A DNA stretch of 64,000 nucleotides from Tulasnella sp. 424 (Eukaryota; Basidiomycota; Agaricomycetes; Cantharellales; Tulasnellaceae), in NCBI GenBank assembly GCA_019633425.1, contig WSUB01000001.1:372001-436000 (forward strand), read 5' to 3'. The notes below the pieces were generated by a model. The model saw only the letters and a list, made by a program, of their open reading frames with translations. It did no database searches and had not been told where the DNA came from. Below are positions 44,136 through 56,129 of this stretch, one piece after another; position 1 is the stretch's first letter, and every line of letters begins with the position of its first letter. The translations under genes and the position numbers were made by a program.

Positions 44136-45613
44136 ATGCAGACCCACTCAACCCAATCCTCAAAGACTATCCGAGTTCTCATCGGTCAGTCACAGGGCAA
44201 CTGAAGCGTAGCCAAAACTGACGACTGGAGGCTACTCGTAGTCGGTGCTGGAGCTGTGGGATGCTTCTACGGTTCAAGACTCCATAATCCGGAGAAGGGA
44301 GTATTGGTCTCTCTGATATGCCGTTCGAACTACAAGGCTATAGCATCAGCCGGCGGCGTAACGATGAAGACTCGGTCGTTCGGCGATTACTTTTTCTCGC
44401 CAGAGTACGTGTTCCCGTCCATCGAAGCGGCGGCTACTCCATCAAAAGATCACCTAGCCAAGCCATCAGACTCAACTCCCCCCACTGATCCTGTTGTATG
44501 GGACTATCTCGTGGTCACTACGAAAGCACTGCCGGACGTTTCGGACGATTCCGGGCACATATCGCCCCTTGTTCAACCTTCACTATCCAACTCTCAAAGC
44601 ATCGTTCTGATACAGAATGGTGTCGGGGTTGAAGAGCCGTATAGAAAACGCTATGGAGATGGAGTGGCCATCTTGAGTGCCGTAACAGTCGTCAGTGCCG
44701 AACAGATCGAGAATGGGGTGATCAAACAAAACAGGTGGACGAGGATAAGTAGTAAGTCGAACACCCACGATTTTGCTCGCATATTTCTGACCATATCCGT
44801 TGCTTCTTAGTTGGACCATATACCGACGGAACTGGACATGCCGATGATGGGCGGCCGGCCACGGTTGACGGAATGAAGAAAACTTTGGAGTTCATCCAAC
44901 TGCTTAAGGAGGGTGGGATCAAAGACGCGGAAGAACATGACGAGAGAGACCTGCAAGCAGTCAGGTGGCACAAGATTGCTGTACGATTTCTCTGCTGCTT
45001 TGATGGTCGGCTGCCTATTGAAAGTTCTGGCAGATCAACGCGGCTATGAACCCTTCTGCCGTCCTTTCGAATGGAGCTCCCAATGCCACGATGGTGAAGG
45101 AACCCGAACTTCGGGAGCACCTCAAGGGCTGTATGCTAGAGGTATTCAGAGCGGCTGAAGCAGTGTTGGGAATTCGACCTTTCCCACCTCCTAGCACGGA
45201 GAAGCTCAAGCTTGCAACAGCCGATGCAATCTTGAAGTCGACAGAGAGAAATTCAGGTGGTCGGCCAAGTATGCTTGGTGACTGGGAAAGGGGGGCAGCA
45301 ATGGAACTTGAGGTGCATTTCCGTCGAAGGTCGATCCCGTCACCAGCTTCAGAACTTAATCTTGTGTCTCGCATAGGTCATCCTTGGAAATCCGATCCGA
45401 GCGGCGAAAGCGAAGGGTGTTGAAATGCCCCGCTTGCAGAGTATGTACGCTGTAAGTTGCTCGATTACCCTCCATGCTTCTAAACGCTGACATCCTTGCT
45501 TTCGGTTGGTTCAGTTGCTCAAGATGGCGCAGAAACGGCGTGACGATGAGCGACAAAAATCAAATAAAGAGAAGCAAGCAGTGATCGGGATTGCTGCTAG
45601 CGCGAGGCTTTAA
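44136..45613 (+). CDS. 2-dehydropantoate 2-reductase (ketopantoate reductase, PanE/ApbA family)
   Basis: NADPH-dependent reductase making pantoate for pantothenate and CoA, or a family member with a related 2-oxo acid substrate. Exon 1 (MQTHSTQSSKTIRVLI) joins across an intron to VGAGAVGCFYGSRL, giving the N-terminal dinucleotide-binding fold. Then come YLVVTTKALPD, SIVLIQNGVGVEEPY and the usual VTVVSAEQIENGVIKQ. In the C-terminal helical domain, RWHKI splices to AINAAMNPSAVLSNGA (the family K...N signature), and the last exons supply a helix ending in a basic tail. Stop at 45611-45613. Five introns or so. Fungi often carry several paralogues, so whether this is the Pan5 orthologue is uncertain. 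Confidence 0.88.
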
Positions 45614-48600
45614 CTATGGACATCCCTTCGAGTTCGTGAAAATCATTGCTTTCGCCATCAACTCAGATGCTACCGAGCGTCAGCAAGAGGATGTCTTCTA
45701 CGCACTTCAGTCATAGCTGCATCATGAGGATATTCATACAGGATTTTACTTCTCTAATTTGTCTCCAATATCTTTTGTACTAATACTCATCGAAGAGTTC
45801 GCCGGGTGCAACTGGGAGCTCCTGGTCCTATACAGCTCGCCAAAAATCCAACCTTTGATTCTGAGCTGCTTTTCTTTTTCCGGTCGTCTCTAGTAGGGGA
45901 AAGGAGCCTGGATAGACTCAACGATTTCTCGGGTTCAGAGTTTGCCGGAGGGGTTGTCCACCAGAGCAGCTCGAACCAATGTTTCGGTTGAGTGGATGGG
46001 TAGAGCTGAGCTGTGCCTAGGGACTTCTAGCTCTGACAGTCCCCTGGGAGCCGCGAGCCGGAGTAGATGGGAATGGAGTGGATCACCTAAGTCGGGGGAT
46101 TTCGCTGTCGTCCATTCAATGTTGTCGATGCATTCGCCGTGTCCGAGAGTATCTAGATCCGGCGGAGCCTGTTTTGAGTCCCTTGTCAGCCCTGTTATGA
46201 GAACCCGGAAGGTGACGCTACGAAGTCGGGGGCTTCCGCTGACAACCAACCCTCCGAATTCGGCGAGTCTACTATTGAAGTCGCTTGAAGTCGCAAGCGT
46301 TTGGATCCCGAGCCGGTTTGATCAGACGATATATCTGATGCTTGCTCCTGACAGCCCTGAGAACGGCTTGCATGATCACCCGGAGGAGATCAGTTACAGG
46401 CTTCATACACGGGAACGATCTGGCCTGCTCGAGACTGGTTAATTCCTGAAGTAAACGATGGTCGGTCGAGTAAAATTTCTGAGGATGTTCTTAGCAGGTC
46501 TAATGAAATAAGAGTGAGACCGTCCATTCCCTGATGTATCGCGGAAGTCGAAGGTTGGCCGAGTCATCCCGGTGGCAGCACGACGTGGATGACAAACACG
46601 TGCGGCATCCAAACAAACCTTAGAGCTCTGCTATACGATAAAATGGAGGATGTAGGCGAAAGCCGTATTGCATCGTTTTAAAAAGCTGGGGCTGGAGAAG
46701 ACGTTCCACGAAGGTGAAACACGGAGCTTAGGGACTGTGACGGAAACCTCCCTTTCGTGCCAACTTTGCGTCCTTGCGGTGCCATGAACAAATTATTGAT
46801 GCGGGGATCATCAATCCCTTAGGGCAAGCGTTTCAAAGGGGTGTGACCGGTGGTGGCAGAGGGAAGGAAGCCGGTCTCGGGCTCCCGCTGCGTCAGGTGA
46901 ATGTTTGCAGGAGGTGGACGTTCATCAGGCTTTGTCACATGGGAGCGGTGAGTTGAAACTGATGTATATTTACACATTAGGACAGCGAGCGTTGAGCTAT
47001 TCGTCTGAGATCGAGGTTGCCGTGGCGGGGATGTGCGGATGGTGATGGAAGCCGACGCGGCAACAGCTTCTTCGCTTTCCGCTTTCCTATAAGGATAAGA
47101 AATAGGAGCACCAACAGAAGCTGCTAGAACTCTATCGGAAGGCGATATGATTGGTGCTGGTGACGGTGTATTCGCCAGACTCTAGGGTTGCTGACCCCAG
47201 GTAGGAAAAGGAAACTGACCGAACAATGCCCGATTGTGGGACGAGTCACCGAGAAGGGCAAGGCGGATAGAGGACGAATCTGAACAGGCAGAGAGGAAAG
47301 GGAACCTAGAGGGGGTTGGGTTGGTGCTGGTCTGCCTTGTTCGCCACTAGTCGACGATGCGATTCCCGCAAGAGTCAACACACCCGCCGACCCTCGTGGC
47401 TCAAAACGTCTGAAATAACCCCTTCCGCCACCGCAAGCTCTCATGCAGTAATGTCGCTGTGGAGCATGGACGAGACTCTTGTCTCTTTGCGGGAGGAATG
47501 GGGAACGAGCCACCCCCGTACAATGCTGCACGTTAATTCTTCAAAGTTTCGGCTGATTGTTCCATAAAAGCCTTCAAGTTACATGACCTCACGCCTCTAC
47601 ACAACGTGGAGGTGTCGGTGCCTTTATGCCTTACGTTGTGTGGCGTCGGAACCCCTTCTCTTCTCCTGCGCCCAAAACGTTGTCATTCCGTGGACTGCGC
47701 CAGTAACGGGGGACGGATCCGTACCTCGAGCAGCGAGGCATCACAAAATGCACTTAGATTATCAATTTACGTCTCGTGTTCGAACGAATTGCGGGGTACT
47801 GTCATGTCCGAAGGGTTCGTAACTGCGAACGGTGTCTCTGCACAGCAACGGCTGACTCGACCTTTGAGTAAGTTACGGCTGCTGGTTGAATTGAAAGCGA
47901 TAGTGTGATTCAATTTAGCGGGGGGCTTAAGTATATCGAGGGTGGATTTCAAGGTTGAGGGAGTTCGAGGCGGGCAAGGCAAAAATTATCTATACAACAC
48001 GCTTCAAAAGTTGAAGGGTCTGATGTCCAAGCGGCGGAGATAGTGAGCTTTTGAAACGGCGTTCTTGACAGCCGTCACGGTATTCAAAGGGCCGACACCC
48101 GCGTCGATGAGAAGACCCGCTATTGCCTCCGAATTGACTGAGAGAGGTTGTTCTTGATGTAGTTATGCACGCATGATCGAAGTTTACCGGATCAGAACCC
48201 AGAGAAGAAAAAAGCTGAGAAGAAGTCGCGACTGGGAGGGTCGAACATTGTACATTCGGTTTCTTCGCCATTCGACGACGAGCAGTACAACTGGTTTGTA
48301 GGTGTAAGCGACGAGCGGCGGAGCCCAAGGTTATTGTGAGACGCGAAACGGGGTCAAGAGTATCATGCTGAGAGTTTGAGACCTCGAAAGTTTTATGCCG
48401 GAGATTTGGTGCTCTGCGACCACTTGCGGACAGGGACGAGAAAATACATTGCGGTGTAGCTTGTCTCAAGAAGCCCATCAGCTCTGTAAGCATTCAATTA
48501 CGAACGACGTAGGAAAACCTAGAGTTAGGTCTCCAAGTCTGAAAAGGTACAGCAAATCGATCACTGCTTGGGTGGGCGGCGGCATCACAAACCTCGGGGA

Positions 48601-49891
48601 CAAGGAGAATAGCCCGCTGGGCATGAGCTGGGGCCAAGGCACGGAATGACTCCACCGGCATCGGTGCCTTCTTAAATCCGTAGCCGAGAGAGATATCAGC
48701 ACATGACTGAATGGTCTCCGGGGTGGGTGGCATCATATAGGTACGCGACGGTGATGCCGTACAGTATGCCGTTTCAGAATGGTGGCAGCGGCCGCTCCGT
48801 GGCTGGGAGTGCCCACACGAGCATATGGAGATCGCCAAACAGGTTTTACGAATATTTCGAAACGCTCAAAAACTAGTCTCGGAGCTCACCAACCACAAGT
48901 AGTTCTGCGTCGATGAATGCGTCGGGGACGAGGTTTGGCGAGGTGGAGGAGATACCGGCGGAAAGAATATTGATGAAGGATATTTTATTTAGACGCCGGA
49001 GTGGGGGCATCGATCGGCGGGATCGGAGATGGACCGGAGGGGTGGGCCGGGAAAAGAAGGAGGTGCATCAGTTGATGGAAGGGCCGGGACACAAGCCGAC
49101 GACAACCCCTCTTTTGGCAGAGAAGAAGAATCTCTGCACCCAATCCGCTTTTGGATTAGCTACTTGCTTCAGCGCACACAGCAGAGGCGAAAGGCGTGCA
49201 CTATTAGAAAGGCAGAAGAAAGTGCCAAGATGAGAGTGGGTGATTGTTCTCCAGAACGTAGACTCGAAACATTCCCCATATTGGGACAGAGAGAGCTGGG
49301 TTAGGGAACGTGGCGTTGGTCCCTTTTTCGTTTGAATGGGATGTGACCCTGAAGCGTTTCACATTTTTTACTTCAAATTTTTAGCATTAAAAAATTCCAC
49401 GACAAAGCACGGAGACCTTGCTATGCTGCAGGCAAAAAGAAAGGCAGAACGGGGATGCATGGGCGAAAGCTGCTTTGAGAGTGGGTTTCAAGTGAGTGCC
49501 GTGAACGGGAATAGGTACAGGGTTTAGGCGGGCGCTATTCTCGCTTGGTGGTGTGTCGTCGAGCAACCGGTTTGGTTCGTGATCTCCCTGGGACCCATCA
49601 AAAAAGAGCCAAAAGACTCCCAAGTCCCGCTGCAAATCCAAGCCCCCCGCTTTCCCTCCCTCCCTCCTCCGTCTCCCTTCTTCTTACTACATCCTCCTCG
49701 TCCCATCCGCTCTTGTCTACTACTCCTACTACCATCCCATCCCTCTTATTACATCTCTCTCTGTCAAAGAAAGACAAAAATCCTCCTTTTTTTTTTTTAT
49801 CCTAATCGTCCAGCTCGGTCAATACTCCAACACCAGTCTTTTTTGCCCCCACCCGCCCAGAGCTCAGTAATACCATTACACGCCCGCAACA
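45614..49891. other. 4.3 kb without a supported gene
   Basis: The longest gene-poor stretch. ORFs up to 167 codons occur (45942-46442 plus; 47124-47531, 47990-48493 and 48494-48838 minus), but none has a recognisable domain and I could not join them into a convincing model. Minus-strand pieces such as SINILSAGISSTSPNLVPDA (about 48960) followed by a GTGAGC donor, and a segment SVNSEAIAGLLIDAGVGPLN (about 48110), look coding-like and may belong to a real or decayed multi-exon gene. The last 400 bp are pyrimidine-rich, with a run of T at about 49789-49798, and form the promoter/leader of the RGS gene. Confidence 0.4.
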
Positions 49892-52224
49892 ATGGCCACA
49901 AAGTCTGCTACATCAAGTCATATGATGAAGACCACAAAGAGAGGTCGTCCTTTCCTCAAGGTACGCGCCATTTGCGCCCTTTGTCTCCTCGCGCCCCCAC
50001 TGAATTTCAATGCCGTCTGCAGGACACTCTCGATCTCTTTGCCACTCTCATCGTATCGCTAGACCTCACGACCCACAAGCAGTTCTTCCGTACGTTCCCC
50101 AACAGCTTCACCACGTAAGTCTCTCTCCTTTTGTGTCTCTTTGACGTACTGCATCGGCGCGCTTTGACCAACTCGCTCTGACACACGCTTCTTCTTTCTT
50201 CCTTTCTCGGCCGGCTCCCCAAACCAATGGAAATTGCAGCGAAGAAGCAGCAACCAATCTATCCTCCTTGAAGTTCTCTCAATCTACTCGAGGACCGGAT
50301 CCTCGAGACCCAACCCGCATCGTCACTACGACGACGACGACAACCTTTTCCATGACCCGCGACATGGCTAAGGCGATGTGCCAACACTTCATGGACGCCC
50401 GCTTAATCGAGAACGCAGCAGACCGAAACTCGAACCTGTTCAAGGAGCGGGGTATCTACATGCTCACTCCAAAGGGGCTTCACGTCCTCGAACGCTTTAT
50501 CAGCAAGAACGGCATGACCGCAGACCACCTCCTCAAAGTCTTCTCCAGCCAACCTATCTGTTTGAAGCTCCTTCACCTCGAACGACGCGGTACCGACGAC
50601 GAGATCATTGTTTCGCAATCCGTGATTACCGCTTTGTTCCGCCGATTCGCTGGAAGGGGCGCGAACTACATGCCCGAACAGGTGCTCAAGGACGCAGCTG
50701 CAGAGTATCACGAACGCTCCAAGGGCATTCCACTCGTGGATGTCATGGACCGTCCGCCTCAAATGATGGGCAAAGGTCCACTTCAGAATTTGACCCACTG
50801 CTTCGCCGCTGTTGCCGCCTTGGAGTGGCTTTGCGACTTCACGTCCATCGTTGGAAGAGACGAAGCTGCCGAGATGGCAGCCCATTTCGTGAGGTTCGGT
50901 CTTATCACCCTCGTCAGCGACAAGCGGAAAGGAGGAGATTCGGCTGTCATCTTCACCGTTCGTGGAGCTGCTACCGGAAACGTATCTGCAGTAAGTGTTA
51001 CATCGTCCACGCCCTCTCTTTCTACACTTTACTGATGATCTCCCTTTTTCGTTTCACAGCAAGGTGAATTCCGCTGCACGGCAAAGGCTATCTACCGCAT
51101 CTCCGACGAAGGCCGCAAACTCGCTCGCTGGGATTCACCTCGCCCCTCAGGAGGCAACGCCGTCCGCTCCTCTCCCAACAACTCCACCGTCAACCTCGAG
51201 TCCACCGCTCGTCCCTCTGCAGACCACAGCGCCGAAGGTGGTGCTAACATGAGCGAAGTCTCCTACGGTCCAGGGATGGGTGTGGGTGTCAACAGCAAGG
51301 AATCCCTCGCCCAGACCACCGATGCCAAGATCCACAGGAGAATTTCCATGGCAGAGAAGCTTCGTGAAGGTTACAAGGCGGGAGAGACCGCTCCCCCACC
51401 TACCGCAACCGGCAAAGAGAGCAACACCGACCGGTTGCGCCACATCCTCGACGAACCTGCACTACGGTCGTTGTTCCGCGAGTTCCTGCGCGGCAACTTC
51501 TGCGAGGAGAATCTGTCGTTCTGGTTGGACGTTCAAGACTTTAAGCGGAGGTTCAGCACCACGTCGTCTGCTGCTGCAGCTGGAGGCGGAAGCCGAAGCG
51601 CGGCCAAGGCAACCCCTGGCCAAGTCGCGATGGAGAAGCACCACGAAGCGCTCATTTCCATGGCGTTTGTCATCTACAACACGTATCTGGCTCCTTCGAG
51701 TCCGTGCGAGTTGAACATTGATCATGGACTGCGGAACGAGCTTGTCGTGTATTTGAACGAGATTTTGACCACGGATGGTGGGAAGCAGTTCCACGGACGG
51801 GTGGAAGTGGAGCATGCGGCGCAGTTCAACGCGACTCAGTTGCAAACCCTCATCAGGCTGTATGAGAGGATTCAGACCCACGTGTTCAGGCTGATGGCGA
51901 CGGATTCGGTGCCCAAGGTAAGCGTTGTGGTCGACTCGCGTTCCAAGTAAACTTGCATGCTGACGGGACCCCGCCTCGCTTCGTTTTCTACAGTTCATCA
52001 AAACGTCTCGATTCCTCGCTTTGCGCAACTGGGTAGAAGAATTCGAAGTTACTGAGGGCGATGCGGCGAAGAAGGCTGATGTAGCGGCACCCGCTGCCCC
52101 ACCAGGCTTGGAGGACGAAGAAGTTGGACGTGCGTACATGAGCGTCTCCCAGGCTGCTCATGAACGCAAGCCGGAACCTGCACCGACCGCTGGTGCTTTG
52201 GTTCCGACCAAGAGTATCCAGTAA
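49892..52224 (+). CDS. Regulator of G-protein signalling with DEP domains (FlbA/Sst2/Thn1 type)
   Basis: GTPase-activating protein for heterotrimeric G-alpha subunits, controlling pheromone, growth and development signals. Exon 1 opens MATKSATSSHMMKTTKRGRP. Two DEP-like segments follow: MAKAMCQHFMDARLIENAA with FKERGIYMLTPKGLHVLERF, and a second with EWLCDFTSIVGRDEAAEMA and HFVRFGLITLVSD. The RGS domain runs from RLRHILDEPALRSLFREFL through NFCEENLSFWLDVQDFKRRF to LQTLIRLYERIQTHVFRLMATDSVPKFIKT, with an Ala/Gly-rich insert (SSAAAAGGGSRS) inside. A short Pro/Ala tail ends at 52222-52224. The order DEP-DEP-RGS is that of FlbA, Sst2 and Schizophyllum Thn1. About five introns. Confidence 0.92.
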
Positions 52225-52771
52225 ACGATTTTTCCGTTTTCTCTCTTTCTTCCGAACGCACTTGGACTCTGGTTCCAATTACAAGTGTATCACCTCCCAC
52301 ATATCTATGTCTTGCCCAAACCTCCCTCCCATCTCGCTTAATTCGCTCCTTCTCTTCCTTTCCGCCTACCTTCACTCCCTCTCTCTCCGCGTTTCAGTTT
52401 ATTGTTCTCCAGGGACAATTCTACAGTACATTACGCATCTCATCCCGTCACCTGGCTCTCTCTCTCGATCAATCCACCCTTTTAGTGCAACCCCTTCTTT
52501 TTTTTCTTTCGCAAAATTTGTATTTTTTTTCTCCCCCTTACATCTTTCTGCTTCCCTGAGGTCCTGGCGATTCTATTTGATTCTTCCTTTGTGTGTTAAA
52601 GAGCAACGTGCCCAGCTTTGCGTGTGTGGCGAGGGCTTCATGATCACCGACTTCCCCAACGGCGCGGCCAGGGGAAAGAACAAGCTTCTTTATTTCCTTT
52701 TCTTTCCAGTCGAAACTTTTTGTTCATTGCAAGTAGTTTATAAACCAAATCTACCACAAACGGATACTACT

Positions 52772-54638
52772 TTATGACATGATGATGTCCCCATCGGGCA
52801 TTGGGCGCGGTTCTCCCCGGACAACGGAATTCACGATGTGCCTTCGGATTTCCGGACCAATCTGAGCGTGAGGACGAGCTTTGACGACGTCGAGAAGAGC
52901 GTCTTTCTGCTCCGGTGTCAAGTCGGAGCCGTACCTTTGGTAGGGAAGCAGATCGAGCGTAAGCGAGTTGTGATCGAGGGTCAAGAATTCTCGGGCGGGG
53001 TATGTCTTACCTCTGGACGAAGACCAAGAGACTTTGATGCCACAAGACGGGCAGGTGCGGCAGGTTTCGTGAGGGTTTGAAGGTGTTGGCGATGCGGATG
53101 AAGTGGAAGACCATCCCGTCAACTACTTTGTATGGTAGGGCGTATTTTTTATCGAGAAGAACGCGGATGAACAGGGAGACTGGGCCGGTGTAGTCCATGC
53201 TTGCCAGTCTGAGAAGAGCGGCGGCGGAGTGCAAGATAGGGATGCTGGTCTTTTGGAGGATAGAGGCGAAGACGGAGGCTTCTTTCAAAGTGCATCCTTC
53301 CTGGTTTGTGCGGTTTACGGATTAGCGTGCTCCTCCGATCGAAGACGCGTTCGTAAGCTTACCTCAACCAGCGGGAACAAGATGCCTTTAAAGAACGCAG
53401 CGGGCTTAAAAGTACCCTTTTGCACGGCTTCGTACAGCTGGACGTTCAGTTTACCCTGATGAGCTTCCATGTTCTCCCTAACGCAAGGAAGCAAGACCGA
53501 TTCCAGGTAGATCCTAGCTTGGCTTGGTTTCAAGTTGGCAATCAAGATTTTAGTGGCTGCGTTGAACGCATGTGGGGTCCACATTCTTGGTTCAGTAATG
53601 GCGAGAAGCCGTGCCCAGGAAGGAAGTGCGGGGAGGATTTTCAGGGGTTTGGGGAGGGGGCCGGAGCGATAGCGGTTCATCAATTGACCGACTCTAAGAG
53701 TTTGAAGGGTTAGTATGGGATAACTGAGCCGAAGAACGGAAAGGGCTAACTTTTTGTAGACTTCGACCACTTTGGGGTCGAGCCCTTCAGCCGGGTCGGG
53801 TGGACCTACACATCACACGACGTATAAGCAAACGGAGAGTCCCGAAGTTACAAATCCGCAGCTATAACCTCACCATTATCTTCGGCAGCGACCTTGATTC
53901 TCTTTCCAGCTTCGATGTCACCAGATTCGAATTGCGAAAAGATTAGGTCCGCCAGCGTTTTGCGTTCGCCCACATTTGAGGGTAGGAATTTGTCTAGGGT
54001 TTGCATGTCTTGCTCGTCGATTTGCTTTGGGATACAAACGCATCTTTCGTGAGTATGTGGGCGTAGAGAGACTCTTTAACGGAGATACGTACCAGTTCTT
54101 CGACGTACTCTTCGTCCATGAAACCGTCGCGCAAGTCCTCAGCTTCGTTTTCGGACTCGTCTTCGTCAAAGGTTGGCTTAGACCGGATGGCGGCAGAGAT
54201 GCTGTGGCACGACGAATTTTACATTGCGGCTTGGTGGGCGGATGAGGATATGCTTACCTTGGCCCAGCTGTTTCTTCATCTTCGAACTCCTCTTCCTCTT
54301 CCTCGTCATCCGTGCGATCACTCATATTCACAGCTTCTTCTTCCTGCTGCTTCTTGGCCAGATTCAGGATGCGTTTTGATGTCTTCGCATCCAGGAATCG
54401 CTGGGGACGTTGAGCAGCAAGTCATCAGTAACTCCGCATCCCCGAGAAGAACACTCGAGCATACCTCGCCACCTTCCTCCTCACTCTCGTCACTGTCTCC
54501 TCGCTTTTTCTTCCTCCTTCCGGGAGAGGTTACTTTCCCATACTTCGCTATTTCCTCATCCCGGGCAAGCTCCACATGCAAGGGGTTATGCCGTTGGTCC
54601 TGGCGCTTTTGAGTACTGGCTGGTCCAGCGCGGGGCAT
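52772..54638 (-). CDS. ENP1: Bystin / Enp1, 40S pre-ribosome assembly factor
   Basis: Nuclear factor that binds pre-40S particles and is needed for 20S pre-rRNA processing and export. The N-terminal part is charged: MPRAGPASTQKRQDQRHNPL, then RFLDAKTSKRILNLAKKQQ and acidic runs (DDEEEEEFEDEE). The bystin domain follows: GQLMNRYRSGPLPKPLKILP, MWTPHAFNAATKILIANLKP, NVQLYEAVQKGTFKPAAFFK, EASVFASILQKTSIPILHSA, SLFIRVLLDKKYALPYKVVD, and FLTLDHNSLTLDLLPYQRYG near the C terminus. The protein ends DGDIIMS at 52772-52774. About seven short introns. It is divergent from the mL46 gene with a shared 323-bp promoter containing TCACGTGA. Confidence 0.94.
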
Positions 54639-54961
54639 ATTTTAGCTTGTTATAAGCTATTACTTGCTTTAAAACGACTAAGCGAACGTTGATAGCAAAG
54701 GAGCGAAGCAATGAAATTTTAATGAGGGCGCTAGAGATCACGTGAATAAAAGAAGTAAAGACGCCTGAGACCCAAATGCCATACACTTACGTAGGGAGAT
54801 TTGTTATTCTATTCGAGGTATCTAGCCGTGCGGAGTGGATAACTGGGCGCGATTCGCTTTAGAGTCTTTGAAATTCTTCTGCGGTAGAGTCGTCTTGGGT
54901 CTCCGTTTCCAACATTTGTCTTTGTTGACGTTCTACCACTCTCCTTACTTTTCGGACAGCC
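54639..54961. promoter_or_regulatory. Divergent promoter bystin / mL46 with TCACGTGA
   Basis: The 323 bp between two outward starts contain the palindrome TCACGTGA at 54738-54745, exactly 100 bp from the bystin ATG. Both genes act in ribosome production (cytosolic and mitochondrial). Binding by a bHLH factor such as a Cbf1 homologue is inference. Confidence 0.5.
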
Positions 54962-55897
54962 ATGGCCTCACTTGCAAGCTCTTCAAAATCGGCATCAAGA
55001 TCCCTCAAAGCATCAAGTAAGAATTCATTTCTACATACAACACGCTTTTACTGATGTTTAACGGTTCTAGCTGTGCGACGATGTTTCGCCACAGAAGCCC
55101 CCATCCCTCCAAAAACGCGTCTCAGCACCGCGGTGGTCCTCAACCGTTCACCTATATTGACGCCGAATCCCTCTTCATTTGAGACGGCGTATCATAACTA
55201 TCAGTACAAGATCATGCGGGCGCTCTCGACTCCTTTCCCCCAGCACTTTTACTTTGCAAAAGGCGCGGCCTTGCAACAACGATTTTATAACGAAGAAAAA
55301 GACCGTGATGCGAAGTCCTTCGGAGTTGGCTTCGGAAAGGGTGGCCGCCTACGCTTGCCTCCTTTGCCATACGACAAGCCAATGCCAAGGGAGAGCGAGG
55401 CGGACCGAACAGGCGACGTACAGAGCTTAGACCGGAAGGGAGATCGCAACCTGTACCTCGTCCTGAAGAAAGTCAAAGGTGATGCTTGGAGGCTTCCCCA
55501 GAGTTCCGTGACCTCGGAAGATGCTCTTCACGTCGTATGTCCAAAGCCCCCTGATTCCCTGTCTGACCGGTTCCTGACAAGGTCCTATTTAGGCTGCACG
55601 TAAAAGTATTGCGGCCCAGTGTGGCGAAGCCATGGACACTTGGGTCGTTGGTAGACAACCGATCGGCTTTTTGGAGGAGGAAGAGAATGTAAGCTCGTAC
55701 GCTTTGCATCATCAGCAACCTCTCAGCTTATCGTGTCTTGTTAGGTTTTCTTCTTCAAAGCGCATATTCTTGCAGGCCAAGTGTCCCTGAACTCTTCTGA
55801 CGTTTCCGATTTCGCTTGGCTGACGAAGGAGGAGATCGGCGACCGGGTCGATGCTGCTTATTGGAGTGGTATCAAGGATATGCTCGCAGACTCATAG
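54962..55897 (+). CDS. MRPL46: Mitochondrial large ribosomal subunit protein mL46
   Basis: Component of the mitochondrial 54S subunit with a degenerate Nudix fold (yeast Mrpl17). Exon 1 MASLASSSKSASRSLKAS splices to TVRRCFATEAPIPPKTRLST, a clear presequence. Then VVLNRSPILTPNPSSFETAY, the family N-terminal block, and after a charged linker the Nudix-like core NLYLVLKKVKGDAWRLPQS, ARKSIAAQCGEAMDTWVVGR and QPIGFLEEEENVFFFKAHIL, with SDFAWLTKEEIGDRVD near the end and a stop at 55895-55897. Four exons. The Nudix box glutamates are not conserved, as expected for mL46, so no hydrolase activity is predicted. Confidence 0.93.
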
Positions 55898-56129
55898 GAA
55901 GAGTGCCAGTCAGGATGTTATATCTTATCGGTTGTTGTCGCCCGCGGCTTTTATTATTCGATATTGGCACGTCCAAATATTAAGAGTGGCAGATCGTGGG
56001 AACCACAAACAACAAAACAATACCGCTTTGCCTTCCTCATCCTCACTTTCCTGCCTACACCCCACATTCGCCTTTTCCTTCCACTTCGCCTCACGTCTAC
56101 GCTGAGAACCCCGCCACATTGCTGCGAAC

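Noticed and set aside
50378..51067. Plus-strand ORF of 229 codons overlapping the RGS gene in another frame
   Set aside because: The RGS frame has clear DEP motifs; this one is Arg-rich out-of-frame translation.
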